Source: Albitalea sp966211955 (GTDB taxonomy: Bacteria; Pseudomonadota; Gammaproteobacteria; Burkholderiales; Burkholderiaceae_C). Taken from it: a stretch of DNA of 64,000 bases. Both the position numbers and the translations under genes were made by a program. The stretch's first letter is position 1. Every line of letters starts with the position of its first letter. The DNA is taken from assembly GCA_966211955.1 (NCBI GenBank), contig CBIHOF010000019.1:45758-109757 (forward strand), written 5' to 3'. Below are positions 34,900 through 42,660 of this stretch, piece by piece. The notes under the pieces are model-generated. The model saw only the letters and a list, made by a program, of their open reading frames with translations, was not told the origin of the DNA and searched no databases.

Positions 34900-34926
34900 T
34901 TGACTATTTAACTGATTAGCTAAATA
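34900..34926 (+). promoter_or_regulatory. Promoter overlapped by a 22-bp ArsR-type operator
   Basis: TTGACT at 34900-34905 is a good -35; the TAAATA at 34921-34926, 15 bases later, could serve as -10. Over the same bases lies a near-perfect 22-bp palindrome (TATTTA, then ACTGATTAGC, then TAAATA; 34905-34926). A repressor bound there would block RNA polymerase. It is 35 bases before the adaptor start at 34961 and about 40 from the ArsR gene. Confidence 0.6.
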
Positions 34927-34960
34927 CTACATCAAATCCGCAAGCCGAACGACCCCTCCG

Positions 34961-36037
34961 ATGGAACTGCTGCAAGGAATGAACGCCAAGCCAACTCATG
35001 CCGCGATCGCTGCCCTGGTCGCTGCCACGCTGCTGGCAGGGCCCGCGCGGCCCGCCCTCGCAGCCGGCACCGAGCCGTCGCTGCGCAGCGTGGCCGTCTC
35101 CGCCAGCGCCACCGCGCCCGCCTCGAGCCATGACGGCGTGGTGGAGGCGGTTCGCCAGACGGTGGTCGCCGCCCAGGTTCCGGGCGCCGTGGTGGCCCTG
35201 GCGGTCAAGCCGGGTGACCGCGTCAAGGCCGGGCAGGTGCTGCTGCGGCTGGATGCGCGCGCCGCCGAACAGCAGGCCGGCGCCGCCGCCGCGCAGGTGC
35301 AGGCCGCCCGCGCCGCGCAGGACCAGGCCACCAAGGAGTTCGAGCGCCAGAAGCAGCTCTTCGAGAAGAACTACATCAGCCAGGCCGCGCTGGAGCGTGC
35401 CGAGGCGCAGTACAAGTCGACGCAGGCGCAGGCCGCCGCGCAAGTGGCCGCGGCCGGCGCGGCGCGCACCGAATCGGGCTTCTACACGGTGAAGGCGCCC
35501 TACGACGGCATCGTGTCCGACGTGACCGTGGTGCTGGGCGAGATGGCCATGCCCGGCCGTCCGCTGCTGACCGTGTACGACCCGGCTGCCCTGCGCATCA
35601 CCGCAGCCATTCCCCAGAGCGCGGCGGCCAGCCTGGGCGCCGGCCGCAACGCGACGCCGCAAGGCGAGTTGCCGGGCATGGCGGCCGGACGCGTCCAGCC
35701 GCTGCGCTGGCAATTGCTGCCGGCGATGGACCCCGCCACCCACAGCGTGCAGCTGCGGCTCGACCTGCCCACCGGAACTGCCGCCGCGCCCGGCATGTTC
35801 GCGCGCGTCTGGCTGCCCGCAGCGGCAGGCGAGGCAGACCGCGTGAGCGTTCCGTCTCGCGCCGTGGTGCGCCGAAGCGAACTCACCGGCGTCTACGTGA
35901 TCGGCGCCGACGGCCGGCCGCTGCTGCGACAGGTTCGCCTCGGGGCGGCCAGCGGCGACCAGGTCGAGGTGCTGTCCGGCCTGGGCAGCGGCGAGCGCGT
36001 GGCGCTCGACCCGCAAGCCGCGGCGAGGGTGCGGTGA
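34961..36037 (+). CDS. RND efflux periplasmic adaptor (membrane fusion protein) of the sulfide-linked operon
   Basis: A 358-residue HlyD-family adaptor. A signal/anchor segment (AIAALVAATLLAGPARPALA) is followed by a lipoyl motif (VVALAVKPGDRVKAGQVLLRL), an Ala/Gln-rich coiled-coil with KQLFEKNYISQAALERAE, a second lipoyl half (VKAPYDGIVSDVTV) and the beta-barrel domain. It should join the RND pump whose gene begins at its stop (TGATG overlap). A second in-frame ATG at 34979 is possible; ribosome-binding evidence is weak for both. Confidence 0.9.
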   Translation: MELLQGMNAKPTHAAIAALVAATLLAGPARPALAAGTEPSLRSVAVSASATAPASSHDGVVEAVRQTVVAAQVPGAVVALAVKPGDRVKAGQVLLRLDARAAEQQAGAAAAQVQAARAAQDQATKEFERQKQLFEKNYISQAALERAEAQYKSTQAQAAAQVAAAGAARTESGFYTVKAPYDGIVSDVTVVLGEMAMPGRPLLTVYDPAALRITAAIPQSAAASLGAGRNATPQGELPGMAAGRVQPLRWQLLPAMDPATHSVQLRLDLPTGTAAAPGMFARVWLPAAAGEADRVSVPSRAVVRRSELTGVYVIGADGRPLLRQVRLGAASGDQVEVLSGLGSGERVALDPQAAARVR

Positions 36038-39000
36038 TGGGCATTTCCGGACGCATCGCGCGTTACTTCCAGGGCGCCCAGATCACCCCGCTGCTCGCGC
36101 TCGTGGCGCTGCTGCTGGGCGTGTTCGCCGTGCTGGTCACGCCGCGCGAGGAAGAGCCGCAGATCAACGTGACCATGGCCAACGTGCTGATCCCCTTTCC
36201 CGGCGCCGCCGTGAAGGATGTGGAGCAGATGGTCGCGGCGCCGGCCGAGCAGGTGCTGTCGCAGATCGCGGGCACCGAGCATGTGATGAGCGTGTCGCGC
36301 CCGGGCCTGGCCATCATCACCGTGCAGTTCAAGGTGGGCGTGCCGCGCACCGAGGCGCTGGTTCGGCTGTACGACACGGTCAACGCCAATGCCGACTGGC
36401 TTCCGCGCGGGCTGGGCGTGGGCGAGCCGCTGATCAAGCCCAAGGGCATCGACGACGTGCCCATCGTCACGCTCACGCTGCATGCCGCGAACGCCGAAAC
36501 GGGTGCGTTCGACCTGGAGCACGTGGCCCACACGCTCGAAGCCGAGCTGAAGCGGGTGCCGGGCACGCGAGAGGTCACGACCGTCGGTGGCCCGGGCCGG
36601 ACGATCCGGGTGGAGATCGACCCGGGCCGCATGGCGGCGGCAGGCGTCACCGTGGCCGATCTGCGGCAGGCCCTGCAATCGGCCAACCTCGGCGCGCCGG
36701 TCGGCGACCTGCTGGGCGGCGACCGCGCGCTGGCGCTGGAGGCCGGCCCCTTCCTGCGCGACGCGCGCGACGTGGGCGAGCTGATCGTGGGCGTGCGCAG
36801 CGGCCGGCCGGTGTTCCTGCAGGACGTGGCGCGCGTGGTGGACGGCCCCCTGCCGCCGCAGCGCTACGTGTGGCACGGCACGAAGCAAGGCGACTCGCCG
36901 GCCGTCACCATCGCGATCACAAAGAAGCCGGGCGAGAACGCCATCACCGTGGCCAACGGCGTGATGCAGCGGGTGGACGCAGTGCGCAACACGCTGATCC
37001 CGCAAGGCGTGGAAGTGGCCGAGACGCGCAACTACGGCGCGACGGCCAACGACAAGGCGATGAAGCTGATCCAGAAGCTGCTGTTCGCGACCGCCTCGGT
37101 GGTAGCGCTGGTGTTCATCGCGCTCGGCCGGCGCGAAGCCGCGATCGTGGGCAGCGCGGTGATCCTCACGCTCACCGTCACGCTCTTCGCGTCCTGGGCC
37201 TGGGGCTTCACGCTCAACCGCGTGTCGCTCTTCGCGCTCATCTTCTCCATCGGCATCCTTGTGGACGACGCGATCGTGGTGGTGGAGAACATCCATCGCC
37301 ACATGGCACTGCATCCGCACAAGACATTGGCCGAGCTGATTCCCGGCGCGGTCGACGAAGTGGGCGGCCCGACCATCCTTGCCACGCTGACCGTGATCGC
37401 GGCGCTGCTGCCCATGGCCTTCGTCTCCGGGCTGATGGGCCCGTACATGAGCCCCATCCCGATCAACGCGAGCATGGGCATGCTGCTGTCCCTGGGCATC
37501 GCGTTCATCGTCACGCCGTGGCTGTCACGCCTGTGGATGAAGCACGCCGGGCACGGCAGCGACGACGTTCCGAAGGGCCTCTCCGCGAAGATCGGCCCCT
37601 TCTTCGACCGCGTGTTCCGCCCGCTGCTCGACGAACGCCGTGGCGCTCGAAACCGGGCCTGGCTGGGCGCGGGCGTGGCAGGCCTCATCGCCCTCTCGCT
37701 CGCGCTGCCGGTGCTGGGGCTGGTGGTGCTGAAGATGCTGCCCTTCGACAATAAGTCGGAGTTCCAGGTGGTGGTGGACCTGCTCGCCGGCACGCCGGTG
37801 GAGCGCACGGCCGCAGTGCTGCGCGAGATGGGCGCCTACCTGTCGCGCCAGCCCGAGGTAACTGACTACCAGGCCTATGCCGGCACCGCCGCGCCGATCA
37901 ACTTCAACGGTCTGGTGCGCCAGTACTACCTGCGCGCCGGCGGCGAGGTCGGCGACCTTCAGGTCAACCTGGTCGACAAGCACCAGCGCAGCGAGCAGAG
38001 CCATGCCATCGCCACGCGGCTGCGGCCCGAGTTGCAGACGATCGGCAGGCGGCATGGCGCCAACGTGAAGGTGGTGGAAGTGCCGCCCGGCCCGCCGGTG
38101 CTCTCGCCCATCGTCGCCGAGGTCTACGGACCCGAGGCCGACGGCCGGCGGGAGGTGGCGCACGCGGTGCGGCAGGTGTTCGAGAAGACGCCGGGCGTCG
38201 TCGACGTGGACGACTCGGGCATCGCCGATGCGCCGCGCAAGCTGCTGTTGGTGGACCGTCGCAAGGCCGCGCTGCTGGGTGTGTCGCAATCGGCCATCGT
38301 GAGCACGCTGCGTGCAGGCCTGGCCGGCGAGGCCGTGGCTTACCTGCACGACGAGAGCAAGTACCCCGCGGCCGCCACGCTCCAGCTGCCGGCAGAACGC
38401 CACGGCGACCTGGACGCGCTGCTGCAGCTGGGCGTGCGCGGCGCGGCGGGCCAGGTGGTGCCCATCCGCGAGCTGGTCACCGTGAGCGACACGCTGCGCG
38501 AGCAGCCCCTGTTCCACAAGGACGGCCTGCCCGTGCACTACGTGGTGGCGGACATGGCCGGTGCGGTGGACAGCCCGCTGTACGGCATGTTCAAGATGCG
38601 CAGTGCGCTCGCGGCCATCAAGACGCCAGGCGGCGGCACGCTGGGCGAGACCTTCATCCGGCAGCCGGCCGACACCTGGCGCGACTACGCCATCAAGTGG
38701 GACGGCGAATGGCAAATCACCTACGAGACCTTCCGCGACATGGGTGCCGCGTACGCGGTGGGCCTGGTGCTCATCTACCTGCTGGTGGTGGCGCAGTTCG
38801 GCAGCTACCTCACGCCGCTGATCATCATGGCGCCGATCCCGCTGACCGTCGTCGGCGTGATGCCGGGCCACGCGCTGCTGGGCGCGCCCTTCACCGCCAC
38901 CAGCATGATCGGCATGATCGCGCTGGCCGGAATCATCGTGCGCAACTCCATCTTGCTGGTGGACTTCATCCGCCTGCAGGTCGCCCACGGCATGCCGCTT

Positions 39001-39255
39001 GCGCAAGCGGTGGTGCGCTCGGCCGCCACGCGGGCCCAGCCCATCGTGCTGACCGGCCTGGCCGCGATGCTGGGCGCGTTCTTCATCCTCGACGACCCGA
39101 TCTTCAACGGGCTCGCCATCTCGCTGATCTTCGGCATCTTCGTGAGCACGGTGCTGACGCTGGTCGTGATTCCGCTGCTGTATTTCGTGGCGTACCGACG
39201 CCAGCCGACGCTCGACTCTTCGTCCATTTCCACCCCTGAAGGAGCACACGCATGA
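36037..39255 (+). CDS. RND-superfamily efflux permease with atypical relay residue
   Basis: A 1072-residue RND transporter with two halves of six membrane helices. TM4 carries Asp410 and Asp411 (ILVDDAIVVVEN), but the TM10 relay position is Arg969 (GIIVRNSILLVDF) instead of the lysine of AcrB-type pumps. The second half includes a long periplasmic loop (about 560-880). It overlaps the adaptor stop and the next gene's start, and shares its operon with a sulfide:quinone reductase, which suggests export of a sulfur compound, thiol or other toxic product. Substrate unknown. A GTG three bases upstream is an alternative start. Confidence 0.93.
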   Translation: MGISGRIARYFQGAQITPLLALVALLLGVFAVLVTPREEEPQINVTMANVLIPFPGAAVKDVEQMVAAPAEQVLSQIAGTEHVMSVSRPGLAIITVQFKVGVPRTEALVRLYDTVNANADWLPRGLGVGEPLIKPKGIDDVPIVTLTLHAANAETGAFDLEHVAHTLEAELKRVPGTREVTTVGGPGRTIRVEIDPGRMAAAGVTVADLRQALQSANLGAPVGDLLGGDRALALEAGPFLRDARDVGELIVGVRSGRPVFLQDVARVVDGPLPPQRYVWHGTKQGDSPAVTIAITKKPGENAITVANGVMQRVDAVRNTLIPQGVEVAETRNYGATANDKAMKLIQKLLFATASVVALVFIALGRREAAIVGSAVILTLTVTLFASWAWGFTLNRVSLFALIFSIGILVDDAIVVVENIHRHMALHPHKTLAELIPGAVDEVGGPTILATLTVIAALLPMAFVSGLMGPYMSPIPINASMGMLLSLGIAFIVTPWLSRLWMKHAGHGSDDVPKGLSAKIGPFFDRVFRPLLDERRGARNRAWLGAGVAGLIALSLALPVLGLVVLKMLPFDNKSEFQVVVDLLAGTPVERTAAVLREMGAYLSRQPEVTDYQAYAGTAAPINFNGLVRQYYLRAGGEVGDLQVNLVDKHQRSEQSHAIATRLRPELQTIGRRHGANVKVVEVPPGPPVLSPIVAEVYGPEADGRREVAHAVRQVFEKTPGVVDVDDSGIADAPRKLLLVDRRKAALLGVSQSAIVSTLRAGLAGEAVAYLHDESKYPAAATLQLPAERHGDLDALLQLGVRGAAGQVVPIRELVTVSDTLREQPLFHKDGLPVHYVVADMAGAVDSPLYGMFKMRSALAAIKTPGGGTLGETFIRQPADTWRDYAIKWDGEWQITYETFRDMGAAYAVGLVLIYLLVVAQFGSYLTPLIIMAPIPLTVVGVMPGHALLGAPFTATSMIGMIALAGIIVRNSILLVDFIRLQVAHGMPLAQAVVRSAATRAQPIVLTGLAAMLGAFFILDDPIFNGLAISLIFGIFVSTVLTLVVIPLLYFVAYRRQPTLDSSSISTPEGAHA

Positions 39256-39461
39256 CCTCGTGGCAACTCGTTCGCCTGTTCGCAGGCCTGTTCATCCTGC
39301 TGTCGCTGGCGCTGGGCGTGCCCGGAAGTCCGCTGTACGTGAGCAGCTGGTGGCTCGCCTTCACCGCCTTCGTCGGCGCCAACCTGCTGCAAAGCTCGCT
39401 CACTCGCTGGTGCCCGCTTGAAATCATCCTGCGCAAGCTGGGCGTGAAGCCCGGCTGCTGA
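39252..39461 (+). CDS. DUF2892 small membrane protein (YgaP C-terminal-like)
   Basis: A 69-residue protein with two hydrophobic helices (RLFAGLFILLSLALGV and WWLAFTAFVGANLLQSSL) and a Cys-Pro motif (RWCPLEIILRKLG) plus a C-terminal Cys. This pattern fits the DUF2892 domain, which in E. coli YgaP follows a rhodanese and is linked to sulfur/cyanide chemistry. Its ATG overlaps the RND pump stop (ATGA), and the sulfide:quinone reductase gene follows 54 bp later with a GAGGAG site. A membrane subunit handling sulfane sulfur is a fair inference. Confidence 0.85.
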   Translation: MTSWQLVRLFAGLFILLSLALGVPGSPLYVSSWWLAFTAFVGANLLQSSLTRWCPLEIILRKLGVKPGC

Positions 39462-39515
39462 AACCGCCGGTCGCTCGCACGCTGGATAAAACCGCACCAC
39501 CTGAGGAGACACACC

Positions 39516-40793
39516 ATGGCTCACATCGTCGTACTCGGCGCCGGCATAGGCGGCATGCCTGCCGCCTATGAACTGAAAGCCGCACTCGGCCCCTCGCACC
39601 GCGTCACGGTGATCAACGCGGTCGACTACTTCCAGTTCGTGCCTTCCAACCCGTGGCTGGCAGTGGGCTGGCGAGATCGAGAGGCGATCACCTTGCCGAT
39701 CCAGCCTGCGCTGGAGAAGAAGGGCATCGAGTTCATCGGCCAGCCCGTGGTACGCATCGATGCCGAAGGCAAGGGGGTGGAGCTCAAGGACGGCCGCCGG
39801 GTGGACTACGACTACCTCGTCATCACGACCGGCCCGCGACTGGCCTTCGAGGAGGTGCCGGGCTCCGGCCCCAATGGCGGCCACACGCAATCGATCTGCA
39901 CGGTCGATCATGCGGAGCACGCTTTCGCCGAATACAAGCGCTTCATCGAGCAGCCCGGCCCGGCGGTCATCGGGGCAATGCCCGGCGCCAGCTGCTTCGG
40001 ACCGGCCTACGAGTTCGCCTTCATCTTCAGCCGCGACTTGCAAAAGCGCAGGATCAAGCACAAGGTGCCCATCACCTTCGTCACGTCCGAGCCCTACATC
40101 GGCCACCTGGGCCTGGGCGGCGTGGGCGACTCCAAGGGCATGCTGGAGAGCGAGCTGCGCAACCACGACGTCAAGTGGATCTGCAATGCGAAGGTCACCA
40201 AGGTCGAGGCCGGCAAGATGTTCGTGACCGAGCTCGACGACATGGGCCAGGTGAAGAAGGAGCACGAGCTGCCCTTCAACTACAGCATGATGCTGCCCGC
40301 CTTCAAGGGCGTGGACCCTGTGGCGGCGGTGGAAGGCCTGTGCAACCCGCGCGGCTTCGTGCTGATCGACGAGCACCAGCGCAGCAAGAAATACAAGAAC
40401 ATCTTCTCCGCCGGCGTGTGCGTGGCCATTCCGCCGGTGGAAGCGACGCCCGTGCCCACAGGGGCGCCGAAGACGGGCTACATGATCGAGTCGATGGTCA
40501 CGGCCATCGTGCACAACATCGTGGCCGACCTCAAGGGCGAGCCGGCCACCGCCAAGGGCACCTGGAACGCGATCTGCCTGGCCGACATGGGCGACACGGG
40601 TGCGGCCTTCGTCGCGCTGCCGCAGATCCCGCCGCGCAACGTCAACTGGTTCAAGAAGGGCAAGTGGGTGCACCTGGCGAAGATCGCGTTCGAGAAGTAC
40701 TTCCTCTACAAGATGAAGACCGGCAGTTCCGAGCCGGTGTATGAGAAGGTCGTGCTCAAGGCGATCGGCGTCACGCGCCTCATCGGCAAGTGA
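39516..40793 (+). CDS. sqr: Sulfide:quinone oxidoreductase
   Basis: A 425-residue FAD protein with the N-terminal GAGIGG dinucleotide motif and the family blocks SEPYIGHLGLGGVGDSKGML, VLIDEHQRSKKYKNIFSAG and PVPTGAPKTGYMIESM. All three cysteines known to matter in the Acidithiobacillus ferrooxidans enzyme have counterparts: Cys128 (SICTVDH), Cys160 (GASCFGPAYEF) and Cys354 (WNAICLADMGD). It oxidises sulfide to persulfide/polysulfide or sulfur and reduces membrane ubiquinone. A hydrophobic/basic C-terminus (AFEKYFLYKMKTG) suits membrane binding. GAGGAG lies seven bases before the ATG. Recognition is from motifs and memory, not a search. Confidence 0.94.
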   Translation: MAHIVVLGAGIGGMPAAYELKAALGPSHRVTVINAVDYFQFVPSNPWLAVGWRDREAITLPIQPALEKKGIEFIGQPVVRIDAEGKGVELKDGRRVDYDYLVITTGPRLAFEEVPGSGPNGGHTQSICTVDHAEHAFAEYKRFIEQPGPAVIGAMPGASCFGPAYEFAFIFSRDLQKRRIKHKVPITFVTSEPYIGHLGLGGVGDSKGMLESELRNHDVKWICNAKVTKVEAGKMFVTELDDMGQVKKEHELPFNYSMMLPAFKGVDPVAAVEGLCNPRGFVLIDEHQRSKKYKNIFSAGVCVAIPPVEATPVPTGAPKTGYMIESMVTAIVHNIVADLKGEPATAKGTWNAICLADMGDTGAAFVALPQIPPRNVNWFKKGKWVHLAKIAFEKYFLYKMKTGSSEPVYEKVVLKAIGVTRLIGK

Positions 40794-41926
40794 TGGCAGG
40801 CAAGCGCATCACCGTGGTCGGTGCCGGGTTTGCCGGGCTGAGCGCAATCCGCCGGCTGCGCGAGCTGGACGCGCAGGCCGAGCTCACGCTCGTGTCGCCC
40901 AAGCCCGAGCTGCAGTTCCTGCCCGGCATGATCTGGATCCCGAGCGGCCTGCGCAAGCGCGAAGACCTCATCGTGCCTCTTCACAACTTCCTGGAGCGCC
41001 AGCGCGTGCGCTTCGTTGCAGGCGAGGCCGCGGGCCTGGGCGAGCAGGGCCGGGTGCTGCACACCACCGGCGGCGACATCGCCAACGACGCGCTCGTGAT
41101 CGCCACGGGCGGGCGCTTCATCAAGAAGCTGCCGGGCATCGAGCACAGCATCACCCCGTGCGAAGGCATCGCCGCCGCCGAACGCATACGCGACAAGTTG
41201 CGCGAGCTGCCAGGCGGCACCATCGCGGTGGGCTTCGCGAGCAACCCGAACGAGCCCAGCGCGATGCGCGGCGGCCCGATGTTCGAGTTCCTGTTCGGCA
41301 TCGACCAGCAGTTGCGGCGCGAAGGCCGGCGCGATCGCTTCAATCTCGTCTTCTTCAGCCCCGCCGCCGAGCCCGGCAACCGGCTCGGCAAGGCCGCCGT
41401 GCAGCACCTGCTGGGCGAAATGAAGCGCCGTGGAGTTCAGACCCATCTTGGCCACAAGCTCGTGCGATTCGATGCGGACAAGGTGGTCACCGAAGGCGGC
41501 GAGATATCGGCGGACCTGATCCTCTTCATGCCGGGGCTCACGGGCAGCGCCTGGTTCGACGAGACCACCTTGCCGCGCTCACCCGGCGGGTTGCTTCAGG
41601 GCGACTCGCAGTGCCGCGTGCCTGGCTGGCGCCACGTCTACGTGGCAGGCGACGGCGGCAGCTTCCCCGGCCCCGACTGGATGCCCAAGCAGGCGCACAT
41701 GGCCGACCTGCAGGCGGCGGCCGCGGCCGAGAACCTGCTGGCCGAACTGCAAGGCGCACCGGCCACGGCCACCTTCAAGGTGGAGCTGGCCTGCATCGTG
41801 GACGGTCTGGACCGCGGGATGCTGGTGTTGCGCACGCCGCAGCGCAACCTGGTGCTGCCGGCGATGCGTCCGCTGCACTGGGCCAAGCGCGGCTTCGAGA
41901 GGATCTACTTGAGAAAGTACCGTTGA
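40793..41926 (+). CDS. SQR-like FAD-dependent pyridine-nucleotide-disulfide oxidoreductase
   Basis: A 377-residue paralogue of the preceding enzyme: GAGFAG at the N-terminus, ATGGRF FAD contact, and a C-terminal FAD-binding block VYVAGDGGSFPGPDWMPKQ. Cys123 (SITPCEG) and Cys334 (VELACIVDG) align with Cys128 and Cys354 of the SQR gene, but the middle cysteine (Cys160) position has no cysteine. It could be a sulfide dehydrogenase of altered mechanism, a polysulfide reductase or an NADH:quinone-type enzyme. Its ATG overlaps the SQR stop (TGATG), so the two are made together. Confidence 0.85.
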   Translation: MAGKRITVVGAGFAGLSAIRRLRELDAQAELTLVSPKPELQFLPGMIWIPSGLRKREDLIVPLHNFLERQRVRFVAGEAAGLGEQGRVLHTTGGDIANDALVIATGGRFIKKLPGIEHSITPCEGIAAAERIRDKLRELPGGTIAVGFASNPNEPSAMRGGPMFEFLFGIDQQLRREGRRDRFNLVFFSPAAEPGNRLGKAAVQHLLGEMKRRGVQTHLGHKLVRFDADKVVTEGGEISADLILFMPGLTGSAWFDETTLPRSPGGLLQGDSQCRVPGWRHVYVAGDGGSFPGPDWMPKQAHMADLQAAAAAENLLAELQGAPATATFKVELACIVDGLDRGMLVLRTPQRNLVLPAMRPLHWAKRGFERIYLRKYR

Positions 41927-41982
41927 GGACGACGTCCGCACCAGCCCCAAGAGCCCAAGGGAAACCCCTCGGTTGACGCGAG

Positions 41983-41995
41983 GTTGTCTGACAAC
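41983..41995. promoter_or_regulatory. FadR/FCD-type operator candidate before the TRAP genes
   Basis: GTTGTCTGACAAC is a perfect inverted repeat with a CTG centre and contains TTGTCTGACAA, which fits the TNGTNNNACNA consensus of FadR-subfamily GntR regulators. A TTGACG at 41973-41978 could be the -35 box it overlaps. No GntR gene adjoins the TRAP genes inside the window. Confidence 0.5.
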
Positions 41996-42036
41996 GAGCA
42001 TTGATTGGCCTGACCACTTGACCTCGGTCGACCGCC

Positions 42037-42660
42037 ATGAAAGCTCTTCTTGACGAGACACCCGCGGCTGGAACCGCGCTGCCTGCTGCCGCTGCCGGCG
42101 AGGCCGCGAACGAGCCTCAGGTGATCAACGACGCCGGCGAGTTCTTCGTGGCGGACGAGGAGATCGACCTTCGCCGCTACCAGCCCGAGGACTGGCTCGC
42201 GCTCGCGCTCTTCTGGGTGCTCGGGCTGATCGTCTTCTACCAGTTCTTCACCCGCTACGCGCTCAACGACTCTGCGGCCTGGACGGAAGAGATCGCTCGC
42301 TACTTCCTCATCGGCATCGTGTTCATCGGGGCGGCGACGAGCGTGCGCAAGAACAACCACATCCAGGTGGACTTCTTCTATCACGTGCTGCCGCGGCGCT
42401 TGATGCGGGTGATGTCGACGACCGTGGACGTGGTGCGCGTTGCCTTCTGCCTCACTTGCGTGGTGCTGACCTGGCTGCTCATGCAGCGCATTGGCGCCAG
42501 CCGCATGGCGGTGGTGGAGTTGCCGATGGGCATCGTGTATGCGGCCGTGCTCATCGGCTTCGTGCTCATGAGCTGGCGGGCGGTGGGCGTTGCAACAGCC
42601 AACTGGCGACGCGGTGCATCGGTGCTCGAGAAGCCGGAACTCGCCGAGGAAGCCCAATGA
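42037..42660 (+). CDS. dctQ: TRAP transporter small permease (DctQ)
   Basis: A 207-residue membrane protein with four hydrophobic helices, the DctQ family size being about 160-200. A 50-residue hydrophilic, acidic N-terminal extension (ANEPQVINDAGEFFVADEE) precedes the first helix (WLALALFWVLGLIVFYQF) and is longer than typical. The conserved EEIARYFLI and NNHIQVDFF segments support the assignment. It forms the small membrane subunit of a tripartite ATP-independent importer driven by Na+ or H+. Its stop overlaps the DctM start (ATGA). Confidence 0.92.
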   Translation: MKALLDETPAAGTALPAAAAGEAANEPQVINDAGEFFVADEEIDLRRYQPEDWLALALFWVLGLIVFYQFFTRYALNDSAAWTEEIARYFLIGIVFIGAATSVRKNNHIQVDFFYHVLPRRLMRVMSTTVDVVRVAFCLTCVVLTWLLMQRIGASRMAVVELPMGIVYAAVLIGFVLMSWRAVGVATANWRRGASVLEKPELAEEAQ

